DNA of 64,000 nucleotides from Apodemus sylvaticus (lineage: Eukaryota; Chordata; Mammalia; Rodentia; Muridae), in contig NC_067476.1 of NCBI RefSeq assembly GCF_947179515.1, positions 54,829,883 to 54,893,882 on the forward strand. Reading direction: 5' to 3'. The notes below the pieces were generated by a model, which ran no database searches, had not been told where the DNA came from, and saw only the letters and a list, made by a program, of their open reading frames with translations. Both the position numbers and the translations under genes were made by a program. Below, piece by piece: positions 1-11,475 of the stretch; position 1 is the first letter of the stretch, and the number at the start of each line of letters is the position of its first letter.

Positions 1-457
1 AAAAAAAAAGCTGAACAAATTAAGGAGGGAAAACTGGGGTAAGAACCGAGACTAGGAGTCCTTGCATCCATGTCCTGAGCTGCCTATATGGGACGAGGAA
101 AGTCTTCATCAGCGGCAGCTGCTCCGTGTCCGTAAGGAGGAAGCTGAAGAGCTGCCGTCTCTGGCTGGTGGCAGGTGTCTACGAGGCCCCAGACAACAGC
201 AAGTGGACTGGGATAGACTCTAGAATGTGATAACAGCAGTTTCCTGTGAAAAGAGCTACAAGAAGCCAATTCTGCTCCCACATAAGGAATAGCTTTCTCA
301 GACCCAGTTTCACTTTAAGAATATAGCTACGTATATGGCTGTTATTATATAATGTATAAAGTACACAAACTGAGTGGATTTTAAAAAAAAGAGAGAGAGA
401 AAACAATGTGTCAAAAAGATAGAAAGCTGCCCAATAGCTTTGCAGAAAGTTTCAGTG
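1..457. other. Unassigned flank with a GC-richer patch
   Basis: 3' flank (or distal 3' UTR) of Lnpk. Positions about 60-220 are clearly richer in GC than the surroundings and might be a decayed retrocopy or repeat, but I could not recognise a parent. No supported gene. Confidence 0.3.
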
Positions 458-535
458 CTAGGGATGAGGCTCAGTGGTAGGTAGAGTGCTTATACTAGGT
501 CCAGTGTTGAACCTCCAGAACCAAAAGGGCAAAAC
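458..535 (+). mobile_element. ID-type tRNA-derived SINE, diverged
   Basis: Starts gctagggatgaggctcagtg followed by an A/B-box-like tRNA-type core (gttgaacctccagaacc) and an A-rich end. This matches the ID element plan; diverged and short. Confidence 0.6.
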
Positions 536-2817
536 AAAACAGGAAAAGACATGGATGAGAAAAGCAAACAATTTATATGATATGATTACAGAAGCAGAAG
601 ATTCCTAGGAGAGGAAGAACTGGCAACAACTAAAGCACAAACTGGAACAGAATTTACAACCGCATGACTATGCTCACAGTGCTTCTATTTTCAGAACTTA
701 AGTGACACATCTTAAGGTGTTCTTCCATACATAGTTAATCACCAAGAAAGCTATCATGAGTCCAAAAACACACTGAACACACTTTTACACTAATTTCACT
801 ACTTAGTGCAGCATTGTTTCTTTTGTGCCTAACAGGGTGGCTTCATCCATGAGGAGAGTTTATAGAATTCCCTATTGTGTGAAGGAAGATCCATCCAATT
901 TTACATCAGTCTAAACACGCTTCCGATGATAAGTAATCATTCAGTAGTTAGCATTCTCCTTGGCACAATGGTCTCCGTCTTTTGACTCCTGGTCCTCTTA
1001 GGAAATTAAATGAGATTTGTGTTCTCTTCCCGGAACAATGTATCACACATATAAAACCGTACAAAAGCATTTCCAGAGGCTTTTGGACTCCTTGAATCCC
1101 TGTACCAGAAAGCCGGGAGGGGCTAAAGAGAACTAGTAAAGTAGCAGAGACATGGAGCAATTAAGGCAGGATGAGAACTACAACAAGAACTTTACTGGTA
1201 ATCCTGGACCATGCTGGCCTAGCTTTTAAGTCTGAGAAGTGAGTACTAAAAGATGCCCCTCTCACTGTCCAGGGTCTCTCAATGAAAGAGCCCTCTAAGA
1301 AGTCACTAACTTCCTCACATCATTCTGATGTACAGCATGGAATCAAAATGCGGACTTGGTCTCCTCACTGTCCATCCAATGCACATTATTACACTTAACC
1401 CCCTTAAGTGAAGTTACTGTTTTCACTTAGGATTTACAGTTGAACCAAGCTATTAGACAAAACGCATGAGCTCCTGAGAACAGAGTTTCATTCTCATTTC
1501 TGCTTCCCATGCCTGGCTCATATGTAGCATTCATTAAAGGGGAAATGAATGACTAAATGCACACGCGAGGACAGAAGTTCTACAGATGGCAGAACTTGTA
1601 TGCAGCCTTATATTACCACAAATGGGTCCTGATTATCACACTAAATATTTTCAGTCGATTACTGGCATATGTATTAAAAAAAATTGGTAAAACTTCTTTG
1701 AGCTGTGTCTTAAAACTAATTCCTAAAACACAAAATAGCTTTATATTAATCTGTTACCAAAACAATAACAATCTTTATTAGTAAACAAGTGGGTCTTATG
1801 GAGATCAAGCTTGTGCTGGAAATAAATTATAAACTGCCTATTGTATAAATTACAACTATTTCCAAAAACATCAAACTTCACAAATTTCACAACTGGAACT
1901 TAAATGCATTTTTAAAAACAAATTTCTTTTTGCCATAATTGCACAGAAGATGGAAGCTAAAGCACAGTTCTAATATACTACAGGTAATTGCTGCATCTAC
2001 TGCTCATGCCATGCTGATGTATGACTATGAAACAAAGGTCAGCCTTCTGCACTCATACATTATCAACTTTGAAAGCACAATATTTGATTCTGACCAACCT
2101 TTAAACTGCCCACAATATGTGTAAAAAAGAGATGGAGTTTTACCTTGGTTTTCAAAAAAAAAAAAATGAATCCATGTTTCGGAAGCAGAAGGGTCACGAA
2201 GTCAGTGGCAAGGTTAGATGTCAACGCCATGAATCTCACAGTGTCTTAGCTTATCAACGAGGTCTAGAACAAAGATTACAAGCAAAAATTGCTATACTAA
2301 TGAAGACAAAGATTTAAAAAATTAAATAGTCCAGGCCCTCTGACAGAGGGCAGTACTTGGTGGGCAATAAGGCAAAATTAAGGACATAAATCACTCCTTA
2401 GAGCTCATAAAACTCCACAGCACACAAACGGTCTGCACGCCTGGGGAACAGACTGTTGAGGACAGAAGTGGCAGCTGCCATACCTCTCACTACTCCTGGG
2501 GACGCGGCCGAGCTTCTTGATCAGAAGGCAAGTCATCACTTCTCCTGCTCTTCAAACTCTGCACACACTACGACCCTGATGACATTCGATTTAGTAGTCG
2601 TGTGGCATACTGGATTCAAAGCTAGTGTTTGTTGGGTAGACAAATTGGTTTTATCAATCTACTGAAATCTGAACAGCTTCTGCTCTCTCCATCAGTGGCC
2701 AGCAGGAGGGGAGAGCGGAGAACAGCAGAAAGAAAACCTCTGCTTTCAGTAGACTATGCGGTCTACTTTCACTGTCCAGATGTGGGTTTTATTATATTAT
2801 TTATTTGGGGGGCAGGG
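536..2817. other. Unannotated AT-rich flank
   Basis: No coding signal or recognisable SINE. It includes TTTATT (sense AATAAA) near 1773, a possible distal poly(A) signal. The piece at about 1480-1560 has a GCCTGGCTCATATGTAGCA-type string resembling ancient mammalian repeat 3' ends. Confidence 0.4.
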
Positions 2818-2975
2818 GGCTGGAGAGATGGCTCAGTGGTTAAGAACACTAACTGCAGTTCTGAAGGTCCTGAGTTCAAACCCCAGCAACCACATGGTGG
2901 TTTACAACCATCCGCAATGAGATCTGGCACCCTCTTCTGGTGTGTTTGAAGACAGCTACAGGGTACTTAACATAT
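2818..2975 (+). mobile_element. B2 SINE, 3' truncated
   Basis: Begins ggctggagagatggctcagt with the full tRNA-derived head and the body through ccctcttctggtgtgt. The A-rich tail is poor. The B2 family is restricted to murid-type rodents. Confidence 0.85.
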
Positions 2976-2984
2976 TTATTTGGG

Positions 2985-3140
2985 GTGGTAGCACATGTGT
3001 GAAGTCCATGTGTGGAGGTCAGGGAGCAATATTCTAAAGTCAGTTGTTTCCTTCTACCATGTGAGTCCTTGGAGCTGAACTCAAGTAGTCAGGCTTGCCA
3101 GCAAGTGGCTCTACCCACTAAGACATCCTGCCTGGCTGCA
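2985..3140 (-). mobile_element. B3-type SINE, reverse orientation
   Basis: Reverse-complement B3 landmarks: gtggaggtcagggagcaa, ttccttctaccatgtgagtc and a terminal region ending catcctgcctggct. Diverged. Confidence 0.65.
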
Positions 3141-3830
3141 GTTTTAAAATAAGCTGAACTACAGGAGATTACCATACTTCAGGGGAGAAAGGTTTCATGA
3201 ACAATCAAAAGGAATTCAGATCTTCAAAAACCAAAAGGAAAATGTGCTGAAAAGGAACAGCAAGAACCCATACACAATATTCAACCAAAATAGGTCTCAA
3301 GAATATTTATTTTATTCCAGTTTATATTCAATTTCAATTACAGGACTCTATTCTGAAAATCCATACACTATAGCTATGTGAACACATAGTTGAGAATAAA
3401 TTTATTCCAAGTATATTTGATTTCTTTTGAAAGATTGTTCTTATAAAGCAAACCATTGCAACTTTTTAAAAAAATGCTCCCCTTTATTAGAAGGTGAGCA
3501 AAGCCTTTGGAATCCTTGCTAATAGACAGTAAAACATGAATAGCCAGTTTCAGTTTTAGGAAACAGCTTATAGTTCATAAAACACACATTGAAATGCCTT
3601 AATAAAAACACAGAATCCATTTCCTTTTGCTCTGTTTTGCTTTGAGGCAAGAACCCAGCTTTAAAATCTATATACTAACCTATATATTGAAAAAGGAAAT
3701 ATTCTTAAATTATCTTGCATAAAAGTGTGTATGTGTATCTAGGCCCCACTAGATCTAGATGTCAAAAAGTAGAAATGTAAGTTCTAAGCAAACAGCAATC
3801 ACAGCATCAAACTGGGTTAGAAACAGGGAA
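3141..3830. other. Unannotated AT-rich flank
   Basis: No gene or clear repeat seen. Several sense-strand AATAAA-type hexamers occur, but nothing singles one out. Confidence 0.4.
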
Positions 3831-3921
3831 GTGAAAATCAATAGAGCCAGCACTCAGGCAAGGCCCATGTGGTTTACACAGCAACTCAAGGTCAGCCAAG
3901 AAATACATAGTGAAAGTCTGA

Positions 3922-3954
<33 letters not shown>
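3831..3954 (+). repeat. Old B1-like monomer ending in a (TG)n run
   Basis: Weak B1-like words (ccagcactcaggcaaggcc, ggtcagccaagaaatacata) precede a TG microsatellite at about 3924-3954. The B1 assignment is tentative; the dinucleotide run is clear. Confidence 0.5.
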
Positions 3955-3955
<1 letters not shown>

Positions 3956-5114
3956 CCTTATAGGGATATCTTTACATATCTCATAAGAAGCAGGAAAAGA
4001 ATTGTTGAATGATCTTACCTGCAATTCTTAAACCCAACCCAAGTATCAGGGTCTTCTGAGCACTGGCTGACTCTCCCACCTCCTCACATGTTTATTCGGT
4101 CATCTCCAGCTTAGTTCACTCATGTGGTTGAAGCTAGCCCTCAATTAGTTCTTTGGGCAAGTTCTCCCTCTCTAGTCCCAAATCCATCATTCACAGGAAT
4201 TTCAGACAGAAACAGCACACCAACCTCTTGTGTTAGCAAAGGCAAGTCTACCACTTAGTAATGAGAACCTAGCTTTCTGAATTTTTTATGTAATATGTCT
4301 GTACTGTACTGGTTTACTTTGGTTTGAGATCAAGAGGGATATAATAGTTAAGAAACAGTCTGTGTTCAATATTCCATGAGAACTGAGAAGCAGGCCTAAT
4401 AAGTAGCTAGGTGTCTCCCACACAAATAACATGTTGAGATATCATACAACCGTGAAAACCAAAGGGCTGTAGCCTAGCTCCTTCAGTTACCTAAGGAGTG
4501 CGCACAGGTAGTAAAGGAAGCAATCTTAGTCACCATGTTTAAATCCTATTTGCAGCTCTATAAACCAGCTTTAGGAAATTAATTCCATCTCCATGTGACA
4601 CTTGTCTCCCTAAAGTCACTGGAAGAACCCTGAGAGTGTGCATGATTGTACCTAGAGCACAAGCCTGACCAACAGGTGGCGTTATGCGCACCAAATGTCC
4701 TGCCAGCAACACCCTTCAAAGCAGACTAAGAAATATTTATCTCCACAAAAATAAAATTTTCTCAGTTTTCCTAAAGCAAGTACCAAGGATCTGGTAAAAG
4801 TCTTGAGTAGCTAAAAATTTGGCCTCTTTTCACAGAATTCTAGACTGAGGGAAGTTTTTAAGAACACTTTTTAATCTTTACAGAACTTCCAACATTTATC
4901 CATTTTGATGCCAAGGGCAAAAAGCAGGGATGGCCAGCATGCTCCCGAACCCACCTGTCAGCACCCTTAGTAATGGGGTGACAGACAGCACCAGGCGGCC
5001 ATGCTGTGCTTGTACTCACGTGCTACAGACCCAAACGCAGATCCTCATGCTTACTCAACACCGTTCTCAGCTCCACTTTAGCAATTTTAAATAGCATTTT
5101 ATTTTTACATTGAT
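3955..5114. other. Unannotated flank with a CTCF-like word
   Basis: No gene or clear repeat. CCAACAGGTGGCG at 4669-4681 resembles a CTCF core (see findings). Confidence 0.4.
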
Positions 5115-5297
5115 TTCATTTTCATCTGTGTGTGGGGGGAGGGGGGGCACAGGTGTGCCACAGCAGACATACAGAGGCCAAAGGACAACCTGAGGAAATT
5201 GGTTCTCTACTTCCACCATGTGGGCCTCAGAAACCAAACTTAGGTCATAAGACTTGGCAACAGGTACCTTTACCTACTGGGCCATCTCTTGGGTCCC
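5115..5297 (-). mobile_element. B3-type SINE, reverse orientation
   Basis: Reverse B3 signature: acagaggccaaaggacaacc, ttctctacttccaccatgtg and the terminal tRNA-derived end gggccatctcttgggtccc. A G-rich run lies inside the tail region. Confidence 0.75.
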
Positions 5298-6215
5298 AAG
5301 AAGGTTAAATGTAGTAGTTTTTACAAAGAAAAAAAAAGAAATAAAAAAAGAGGAAGAAATGATAATTAGTTTAAATAAGCTGAGACAAATTAATTGCCTG
5401 TGGATTGATGCAATTCAATAAGGTTTTAATTCTGCACTCATTTTAGTTTTTATTGTGTCAAAGACACAACTTTTCCATATTTATAATTGTCTGTCTAAAT
5501 TCAGAATATTTTTATCTGTTGGCCAGTAGTATTAAAACACTTAGAAATTTAATAAACTTGAAATAAAATTATAAAAGGTCTCAAATCATAACCATTTCTA
5601 CACTGATTCATTATTGCATGGTATTTGCATTATTTTTCGACAGTTTTTTCATTTGTGAACTGTATCTAATGTCTTCTACAATTCTTAGACAACATAGAAA
5701 CATTTTTTCTGCTAACTTCCTAGAGCAGTTCCATTGCCCACAACCACTCAACACAGCTCTTCTCCCCAGTCTACCCTTCAAATGATACACACAAAAAGCT
5801 AACACGTTATATGGTAATTAAGATAGGGACTGTCAGTTGAACACAGAAATAAAACTGTTAAAGAAATCACAAACTTATTAATATTGAAACAGTGAAAATT
5901 CGTGGTTCAATATAATACACACACACAAATAAGTAACACATACAGCTATAGACTTGATTCTATGGTAAAGGTGTGTATACACAATGAGTACATGATGAAA
6001 AACTTATAGCTTATTAATAAATAGTAACATTTCCAACCTTGGCCTCCAAGTGGTGCTACTTCAGCCCAACAGCTGTGTGTTGAGCTCCTTCGGAATCTAC
6101 ATAAACAGGAGATATTTCAGGAGAAAGATCTTAAGAAATATAGGCAACTAGGAGAAACTTTGCATATATGCAGCACTGAAAAGAATAACCTATGTATACT
6201 GAAAGTATGTGTACG
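5298..6215. other. Unannotated AT-rich flank
   Basis: No coding signal or clear repeat. About 5390-5800 is SINE-free AT-rich DNA with several AATAAA/ATTAAA-type words in either strand. Confidence 0.4.
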
Positions 6216-6248
6216 GTGGAGGAGAGGTGGAGGAGAGGTGGAGGAGAG
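6216..6248. repeat. Short tandem repeat, 11-bp unit x3
   Basis: Three exact copies of GTGGAGGAGAG in tandem. A small G-rich array in AT-rich DNA. Confidence 0.9.
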
Positions 6249-6499
6249 GTAGTAGTGACGGTAGTTATAATGCAAAAAATTGATGTGAGAGCCAACTGGG
6301 AAGACTTTATCAGTTGAGAGAGTAATTCAGATCTCCTCTCTCAAACACAGAAACTGAAGACAGCTGCAAAGGTCTGAGGACCCACTGTACAGACAGACAG
6401 GAAAGGAACATGACCAAAGACACTTTGAAAGGTAGCTCTCATACCAAGGTGAGGTGGCAGAGGCAGGAATTAGAAGGCAATACAATGATAATTAACAGT

Positions 6500-6960
6500 A
6501 AGGCTTTGGGAGCTGAAGAAACAGCTCAGCAGAGCAGAGCTTAGTATGTATGAGGCCGTGGTTTCAATGTCAATGACTAAAAGGAAAGTTGCCACAAGTG
6601 ATCTGCTTACAGTCAGATCTCAGACTTCCCACATGCCAATATAGACCTCTAAGAAAGCTGCTAATTCTCTCTACATCTTGTTTCTTTCCCACATTCAAGA
6701 TATAAAATCTGTACAGGACCATTCCCTCCAAAAAACAAAATTGCGTGTAAACACATACCTACAGCAGGCAGCATGTTGTCTGCTGGAATAATGCAGATTT
6801 ATTATTAATTCAAATGAAATGGGAAAATAATATAAATGTAAAATGTTTAGAGGACAGCAAGGCACTCACGGGAATGATTCCAGCACCCAGGATTCTGAGG
6901 CCTTAAGTCATAGAGTCAAGACCAAGCTGGGCTACACTGCAATATTCAACTGGAGATGGG
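6500..6960 (+). repeat. Decayed SINE pieces (tRNA-type head, then B1-like)
   Basis: About 6505-6600 shows gagctgaagaaacagctcag and a B-box-like gtttcaatg, suggesting a worn B3 or ID head. About 6855-6960 shows B1-like order (cactcacgggaatgattcca, ctgggctaca). Both are weak. Confidence 0.4.
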
Positions 6961-7748
6961 GGACGTGGGGGAGAGAAATCGGGAATGAACACTTTGAAGA
7001 CAGAAAGAGAGAATATATTTTAAATTCTGGCTTGAATACTGACAGTATTTGGTGAAATGACACACAAGTCTGAACAATCGTTCTTTTTAAAGAAACACTG
7101 ACTTCACAATGTCAGGGCAGTAAGTGGATAAATACACAGCTATGAAGTCCAAGAAATAGATAAGCTACATAGCTATAAAGAGAAAGAATCAGACCACATT
7201 AGGGATCTGATATTCGCAGACAGTAATTAAGTCCCTGGGCTTGGTGAGAGCTCCCAGAGGATGAACACACAGAATAAGGACTGACAATAGGCGGCCAGGG
7301 AGCATCAACAGTTAAAGATGGCGGAAGTCTTCAAAGGACGCTGAGGACAAGAAGCCAGGGAAGATCACGGCAGTGCACATCCAGAGCTAAAGGATAAAGG
7401 TATCCCAAAGAAAAGGAACATTTGACCAAGTCAATCTGCAAAGCAATAACATGAGTTAAGTACTGAATAGTTCCTTGATTTGGCATGTTATTCGCATGAT
7501 AAATGAGCAGGGCAATGCTAGGGTCTCCACATGCAGACAGAAGAAAAGCAAATTGTGAAGACAGTTAATGGGAGAACAAAATACCCTGCAGAAAGAACTC
7601 AGAGCAAAGACCAAGTGACCAGATTCAGGACTGAAAAGCAGAGGGTCAGCTTCAGACAGAAGAGGAGGAGGCTGTCTCTGTCAGAAAAACAAAATTAAGC
7701 TGACACATGAAGCATAAAAGGCAAAGCATAGCCAGAGAACTGGGCGGA
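6961..7748. other. Unannotated flank before minisatellite
   Basis: Purine-rich unique-looking DNA with no supported gene or clear repeat. Confidence 0.4.
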
Positions 7749-7986
7749 AGTCCTACAGTTACAGTACAAGGGTGTGGGTGGGAGTCCTACAGCTACAGTA
7801 CAAGGGAGTGGGTGGGAGTCCTACAGCTACAGTACAAGGGAGTGGGTGGGAGTCCTACAGCTACAGTACAAGGGAGTGGGTGGGAGTCCTACAGCTACAG
7901 TACAAGGGAGTGGGTGGGAGTCCTACAGCTACAGTACAAGGGAGTGGGTGGGAGTCCTACAGCTACAGTACAAGGGTGTGGGCAGG
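7749..7986. repeat. Minisatellite: 7 copies of a 34-bp unit
   Basis: Exact head-to-tail units of 34 bp beginning AGTCCTACAGCTACAGTACA. Units start at 7749, 7783, 7817, 7851, 7885, 7919 and 7953. Units 2-6 are identical; units 1 and 7 share a GTG-for-GAG variant near the 3' end, and unit 1 also has AGTTAC for AGCTAC. Because 34 is not divisible by 3, all three forward frames stay open and each yields the same 34-residue cyclic peptide; these frames are not genes. Confidence 0.97.
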
Positions 7987-8244
7987 AGAGACTGAGAGCA
8001 GCTAACTGTCTACAGGCCACATGGAGGACACAATGAGAGGGACCGTCAACAACATGCTGAGTGAGCACTTGTAACAGGGAAGTTCTCCCTCATTTATACT
8101 AACTGAATAATCAGAAATGTGGAATCTCATTCACTTAAGACATTGTCTACCATATAATATCAGAATAAGATTTTCTTTTTAAAAATACACCAACAATTAC
8201 CTATCTGTTGTGCTAATTTTATTAAGCTCCTTTTAAGTTTTGAA

Positions 8245-8446
8245 TTTTTATTTTTAATTATGTGCATCTGTGGGGAAGAGAGCACACATTAGGCTAGTGT
8301 CCTAGGAGGCCAGGTACACAGCATTAGACCTGCTGGACCTAGAGCTACAGGAGAGCAAGCCACCCAAGCTGGGAACTAAATGGCAAACCTGGCTTTCTGT
8401 AAGAGCAGTTCTCATTCTTAGCACTGAAACACCTCTCTAGTTCCCC
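8245..8446 (-). mobile_element. B3-type SINE, reverse orientation, old
   Basis: Reverse B3 plan: tatgtgcatctgtggggaag, an exact-size spacer, then aagagcagttctcattctta and a terminal acctctctagttcccc. Diverged. Confidence 0.6.
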
Positions 8447-8575
8447 CTTTATATTTCTTTCAGGGGAATGTTTTTATATAATATCTTCTTGCTTTCATCA
8501 TCAGATCCCATTTCTCTGAGGTGCACATCAGATGTCTTTCAACAGACTTAATGCAGTTCAACTAACACATGTGTA

Positions 8576-8577
<2 letters not shown>

Positions 8578-8610
<33 letters not shown>
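8578..8610. repeat. (AC)n microsatellite
   Basis: Uninterrupted AC dinucleotide run of about 33 bp. Confidence 0.97.
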
Positions 8611-8611
<1 letters not shown>

Positions 8612-8642
8612 CTTGTAAAATTTACAAACAAAACAGGTTATA

Positions 8643-8872
8643 TGAAGCTGGAGAAATGGCTTAGTGGCTAAGATGACTTCCTGCTCTTGCAGCCAAGTTT
8701 GACCCCTAGCACCTATGTGGCAGCTCAGAGCCATCTGTAACTATCATTTCAAATGACCCAGGTATCTGGCCTCTACAGATACCTGTCAAGACAGGTTGAA
8801 CACAGACATTTATGCAAGTGAGACATTTATACTCATAAAATAAAAATAAACACATCTTTTTAAAAAAAGATT
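8643..8872 (+). mobile_element. B3-type SINE
   Basis: Head gaagctggagaaatggctta, body with ccatctgtaactatc and tcatttatactcataaaata-like tail rich in ATAAA. Lies just after the AC microsatellite. Confidence 0.7.
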
Positions 8873-9084
8873 ATACTCTAGTTTTAGTTCTCCATTTCTT
8901 TAATCTATCATTGACACGTGCATATGACATTAATGCAGAAAACTTCTGTTCAGAGCAACTGAATTGAATGTTCATATTTTCTTTAATTTCATTATCTACC
9001 AAAGGATCTATGCCCCTTTAGATCCTTTCCTAGCAAGAAAAATAGGTACATCATATAAATTATTTTTAACTTCTCAGTACTTAT

Positions 9085-9200
9085 GAAAAACATATTATTC
9101 TTTTCATTTTACAGATTAAATAAATGCAGAGAGGTTAAGTGAAATGCCCAAGATTGCAAAGCTGACATTCAAGTCCAGTTCCAAATGCTTGAATTTACAG
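9085..9200 (+). mobile_element. MIR (ancient mammalian SINE) core
   Basis: Core order typical of MIR: ttcattttacagattaaat, gcagagaggttaagtgaaat, gcccaagattgcaaagct. Such MIR cores predate the placental radiation; a recognisable copy in a fast-evolving rodent genome is not rare but shows the age of the flank. Confidence 0.75.
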
Positions 9201-9799
9201 GTGCTAAACTAAAATGACTCAGAATATTAACAAACTAGGTTCTTTTATATATGTTAGATGAGGTATCAAGTCAACCTATAAACTTTTAAATGATAAGTAT
9301 ATTTAGTTTAAATAAACATTCAATGGCTAATCTTTTAGCTATTATAACATACACACTACCGTAACATGTCTCCCAATGATGTAAATTCACTTCAGTTGTT
9401 TCAATATAAGACACACAAAAGTAAACTCGAACAAATTATCATATTGTATTTAAGAATAACTAGTGTACATCAAAATCTTCCCAAATTATGCTTGGTATAC
9501 ATACTCAATCTAGTGAGTTTCATTAAATTTAACTGCCTTGTTTTGAAAAATGCTTTTGTCTCTCAAAGTTAAAAACGACCTATGGCATAATATGTTTCAA
9601 AATCAGAAAAATTTAACTTCTGTTTAGAAACACTAAACCTCTTATGTCACTGATTTTGAAAATCTAAATGAAAAGAAAAACACCATAATTTGCTATCTAT
9701 TTATCCTACAGTGAGTTCTCCCTACCATGATTTTTTTTCAGATAGCAAGGTTATCTATCAAGACACTACGTGAAGAAGTCTAGATAGTTAATAAAGAAA
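9201..9799. other. SINE-free AT-rich sequence, possible distal 3' UTR
   Basis: No repeat or gene recognised between the MIR and the candidate poly(A) region. May still be transcribed Lnpk 3' UTR. Confidence 0.35.
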
Positions 9800-10534
9800 A
9801 AATGCTGCCATGTCATCTTTATTTTCCTTAACAAAACACACACACACACAAAAGCCATGTATATATCATCATTATATTACAAATATAAATAATACCAAGA
9901 ATTCAAGTACAGTCAAGTGCAGATGTATTTCCTATTAATATGTAAACATAAACTAACTATATACATCATGTGCCTTTGGCCCAGTTGTAAAATATAAGAC
10001 AACAAAAGAACTACTGCACTTGACTGTTTAGTTGCATTCTTACTGAGAATCCGTACCAATGCATATGTAATTAAGGTTACAGCTTTCAGCATCACTTAAT
10101 GTAAACACCTAAATAGATATTTCCTTCCCACTGGCAAATATCTCCAAAGTTAAAATTTAATGATGAAGTATTCAAATTCTTAATTATGTTTCAATCCTTA
10201 AACACTATGGAAGAAATTATTCCTAGCCAAATTTGTTCCTATGTCAAAATGGGTGTTATTTACAAGTTATACATGTAGAAAACAATTTTTTTTAAACTTT
10301 AGAATGCACAAAGTATCTAACAGCTATGTCTCTGCATATTAACTGATACCACGTGCTTTTATTTTCAATTCCCAGCGGTAGGACTTGGACACACTGAACT
10401 TGCTGGGCAACCTGAATATGAATAATATTAAGCATATAGACTAGAAGGCAAATTTTTCTTGAGTACCAAAAAAAAAGCAGTAACTAGCATCAACAAGACT
10501 AAGCATATCCAGTTGAAGGCACATGAAGTATTTA
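9800..10534 (-). other. Lnpk: Lnpk 3' UTR, minimal candidate extent
   Basis: Sequence directly after the Lnpk stop. AATAAA hexamers in sense orientation lie at about 10358-10363 and 9818-9823; a short TG run lies just upstream of the second in the mRNA sense. No obvious repeat interrupts this segment apart from the short CA run at 9836-9850. The true end is not determinable here; a longer UTR reaching further toward position 1 is possible, since the flanking DNA down to about 9200 is also SINE-free. Confidence 0.4.
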
Positions 10535-10773
10535 CTACTTTGTCACCAAAGATTCTTCACTTGGTTCAAGATTAGAAACAGAGTCAGCTCTGAGAACAGG
10601 TGGTTTGGCTTCATTCGCTGACGTTTCCGCATTCTCAGTCTCTTCTTGGTTCTCTTCTGGCTCCTCTGGACCAGATGTTTCTTCAATCACTTGGCTTGTC
10701 TGCTCTGTAACTGGTATTTTGTCATCTCTCTGCTCAGTACTATTATCAAGAACATCTTGTTCTTCTAAAGAAT
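10535..10773 (-). CDS. Lnpk: Lnpk terminal coding exon: acidic C-terminal tail
   Basis: Terminal coding segment of 239 bp including the TAG stop (complement at 10535-10537). The acceptor is a pyrimidine-rich run ending ctcttttcag before 10773. It encodes 78 full codons, beginning SLEEQDVLDN and ending EPSEESLVTK, and is very rich in Glu, Ser and Thr. This matches the disordered acidic tail of Lunapark, the fastest-evolving part of the family. Frame upstream of the acceptor stays open for some codons but is intron. The exon continues as 3' UTR below 10535. Confidence 0.95.
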
Positions 10774-11079
10774 CTGAAAAGAGAAAAAGACATAGGCATA
10801 TGTCTTCAGAAAAGGCTTCAGGGATATCCAAATGTCAAAACTGCTAAATAAGACAAGCCAAAGATAAACATAAAACTGTAATAAGAAATGGCAGAATGGT
10901 CTAACATTACCTTTTAAATCTTCAGTCTATAGTATACCACTTAAAAATTAGTATAACTGAATAACTGAAGGAAATAAATTTATACTTTAATAATTTCATA
11001 CACAATAAGCTTTTAAAGATACTTCTACAAGTACAAGTCTAAAACTCAAGGCCTCGACAGAATGAAATGCTCTTAAGTG
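10774..11079. other. Lnpk intron, unannotated
   Basis: Start (gene 3' side) of the 7.8-kb intron 10774-18610. It carries the acceptor and its pyrimidine tract; nothing else is recognised. Confidence 0.7.
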
Positions 11080-11475
11080 TATTGATTTGTGAGAAATTGA
11101 CAAACATTTGAGTCACCTGGGAAGAGGGAATCCAACAGAAAAACTACCTTCATGAAACTGGCCTGTGTGCCTGGGGTATTTCTTGATTGATGTGTGAGGT
11201 CCAGCTCACTGTGGACAGTACCACCTTTGGTCAAGTGAACTTAGATTGTATAAAAAAGCAAGCTGAGCAAGTCATGGGGAGCAAGCCAGTAGGCAGCACT
11301 CCTCTGTGGCCTCTGCATCAGCTCCTGCCTCCAACCTCTTGTCTTGAGTTCCTGACCCAACTTTCCTCAGTGATGGACTATGACCAGCTGTATGATGAAA
11401 CAAACCCTTTCTTCCATGGTCTGGGTGTTGTATCACAGCAACAGAGAAACCTAACGAACAACAAGTAAGTCTAGC
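11080..11475 (+). mobile_element. LTR-type repeat, MaLR-like
   Basis: Order of words matches a common rodent LTR-class repeat: gggaagagggaatcc, ttgattgatgtgtgagg, agcaagctgagcaagtcatg, ggcctctgcatcagctcctg and a end-region catcacagcaacagagaaac. I recognise the repeat but am unsure of the exact family (MT or ORR1 class). Confidence 0.55.

Noticed and set aside
84..281. Small frame in the GC-richer patch at the left end
   Set aside because: No recognisable product and no clear retrocopy parent.
7749..7986. CRISPR-like array
   Set aside because: Units are directly tandem with no unique spacers, in rodent nuclear DNA.
7707..8036. Three overlapping repeat-peptide reading frames
   Set aside because: They come from the 34-bp minisatellite, whose unit length leaves all frames open; no start context, family likeness or splice signal supports a protein.
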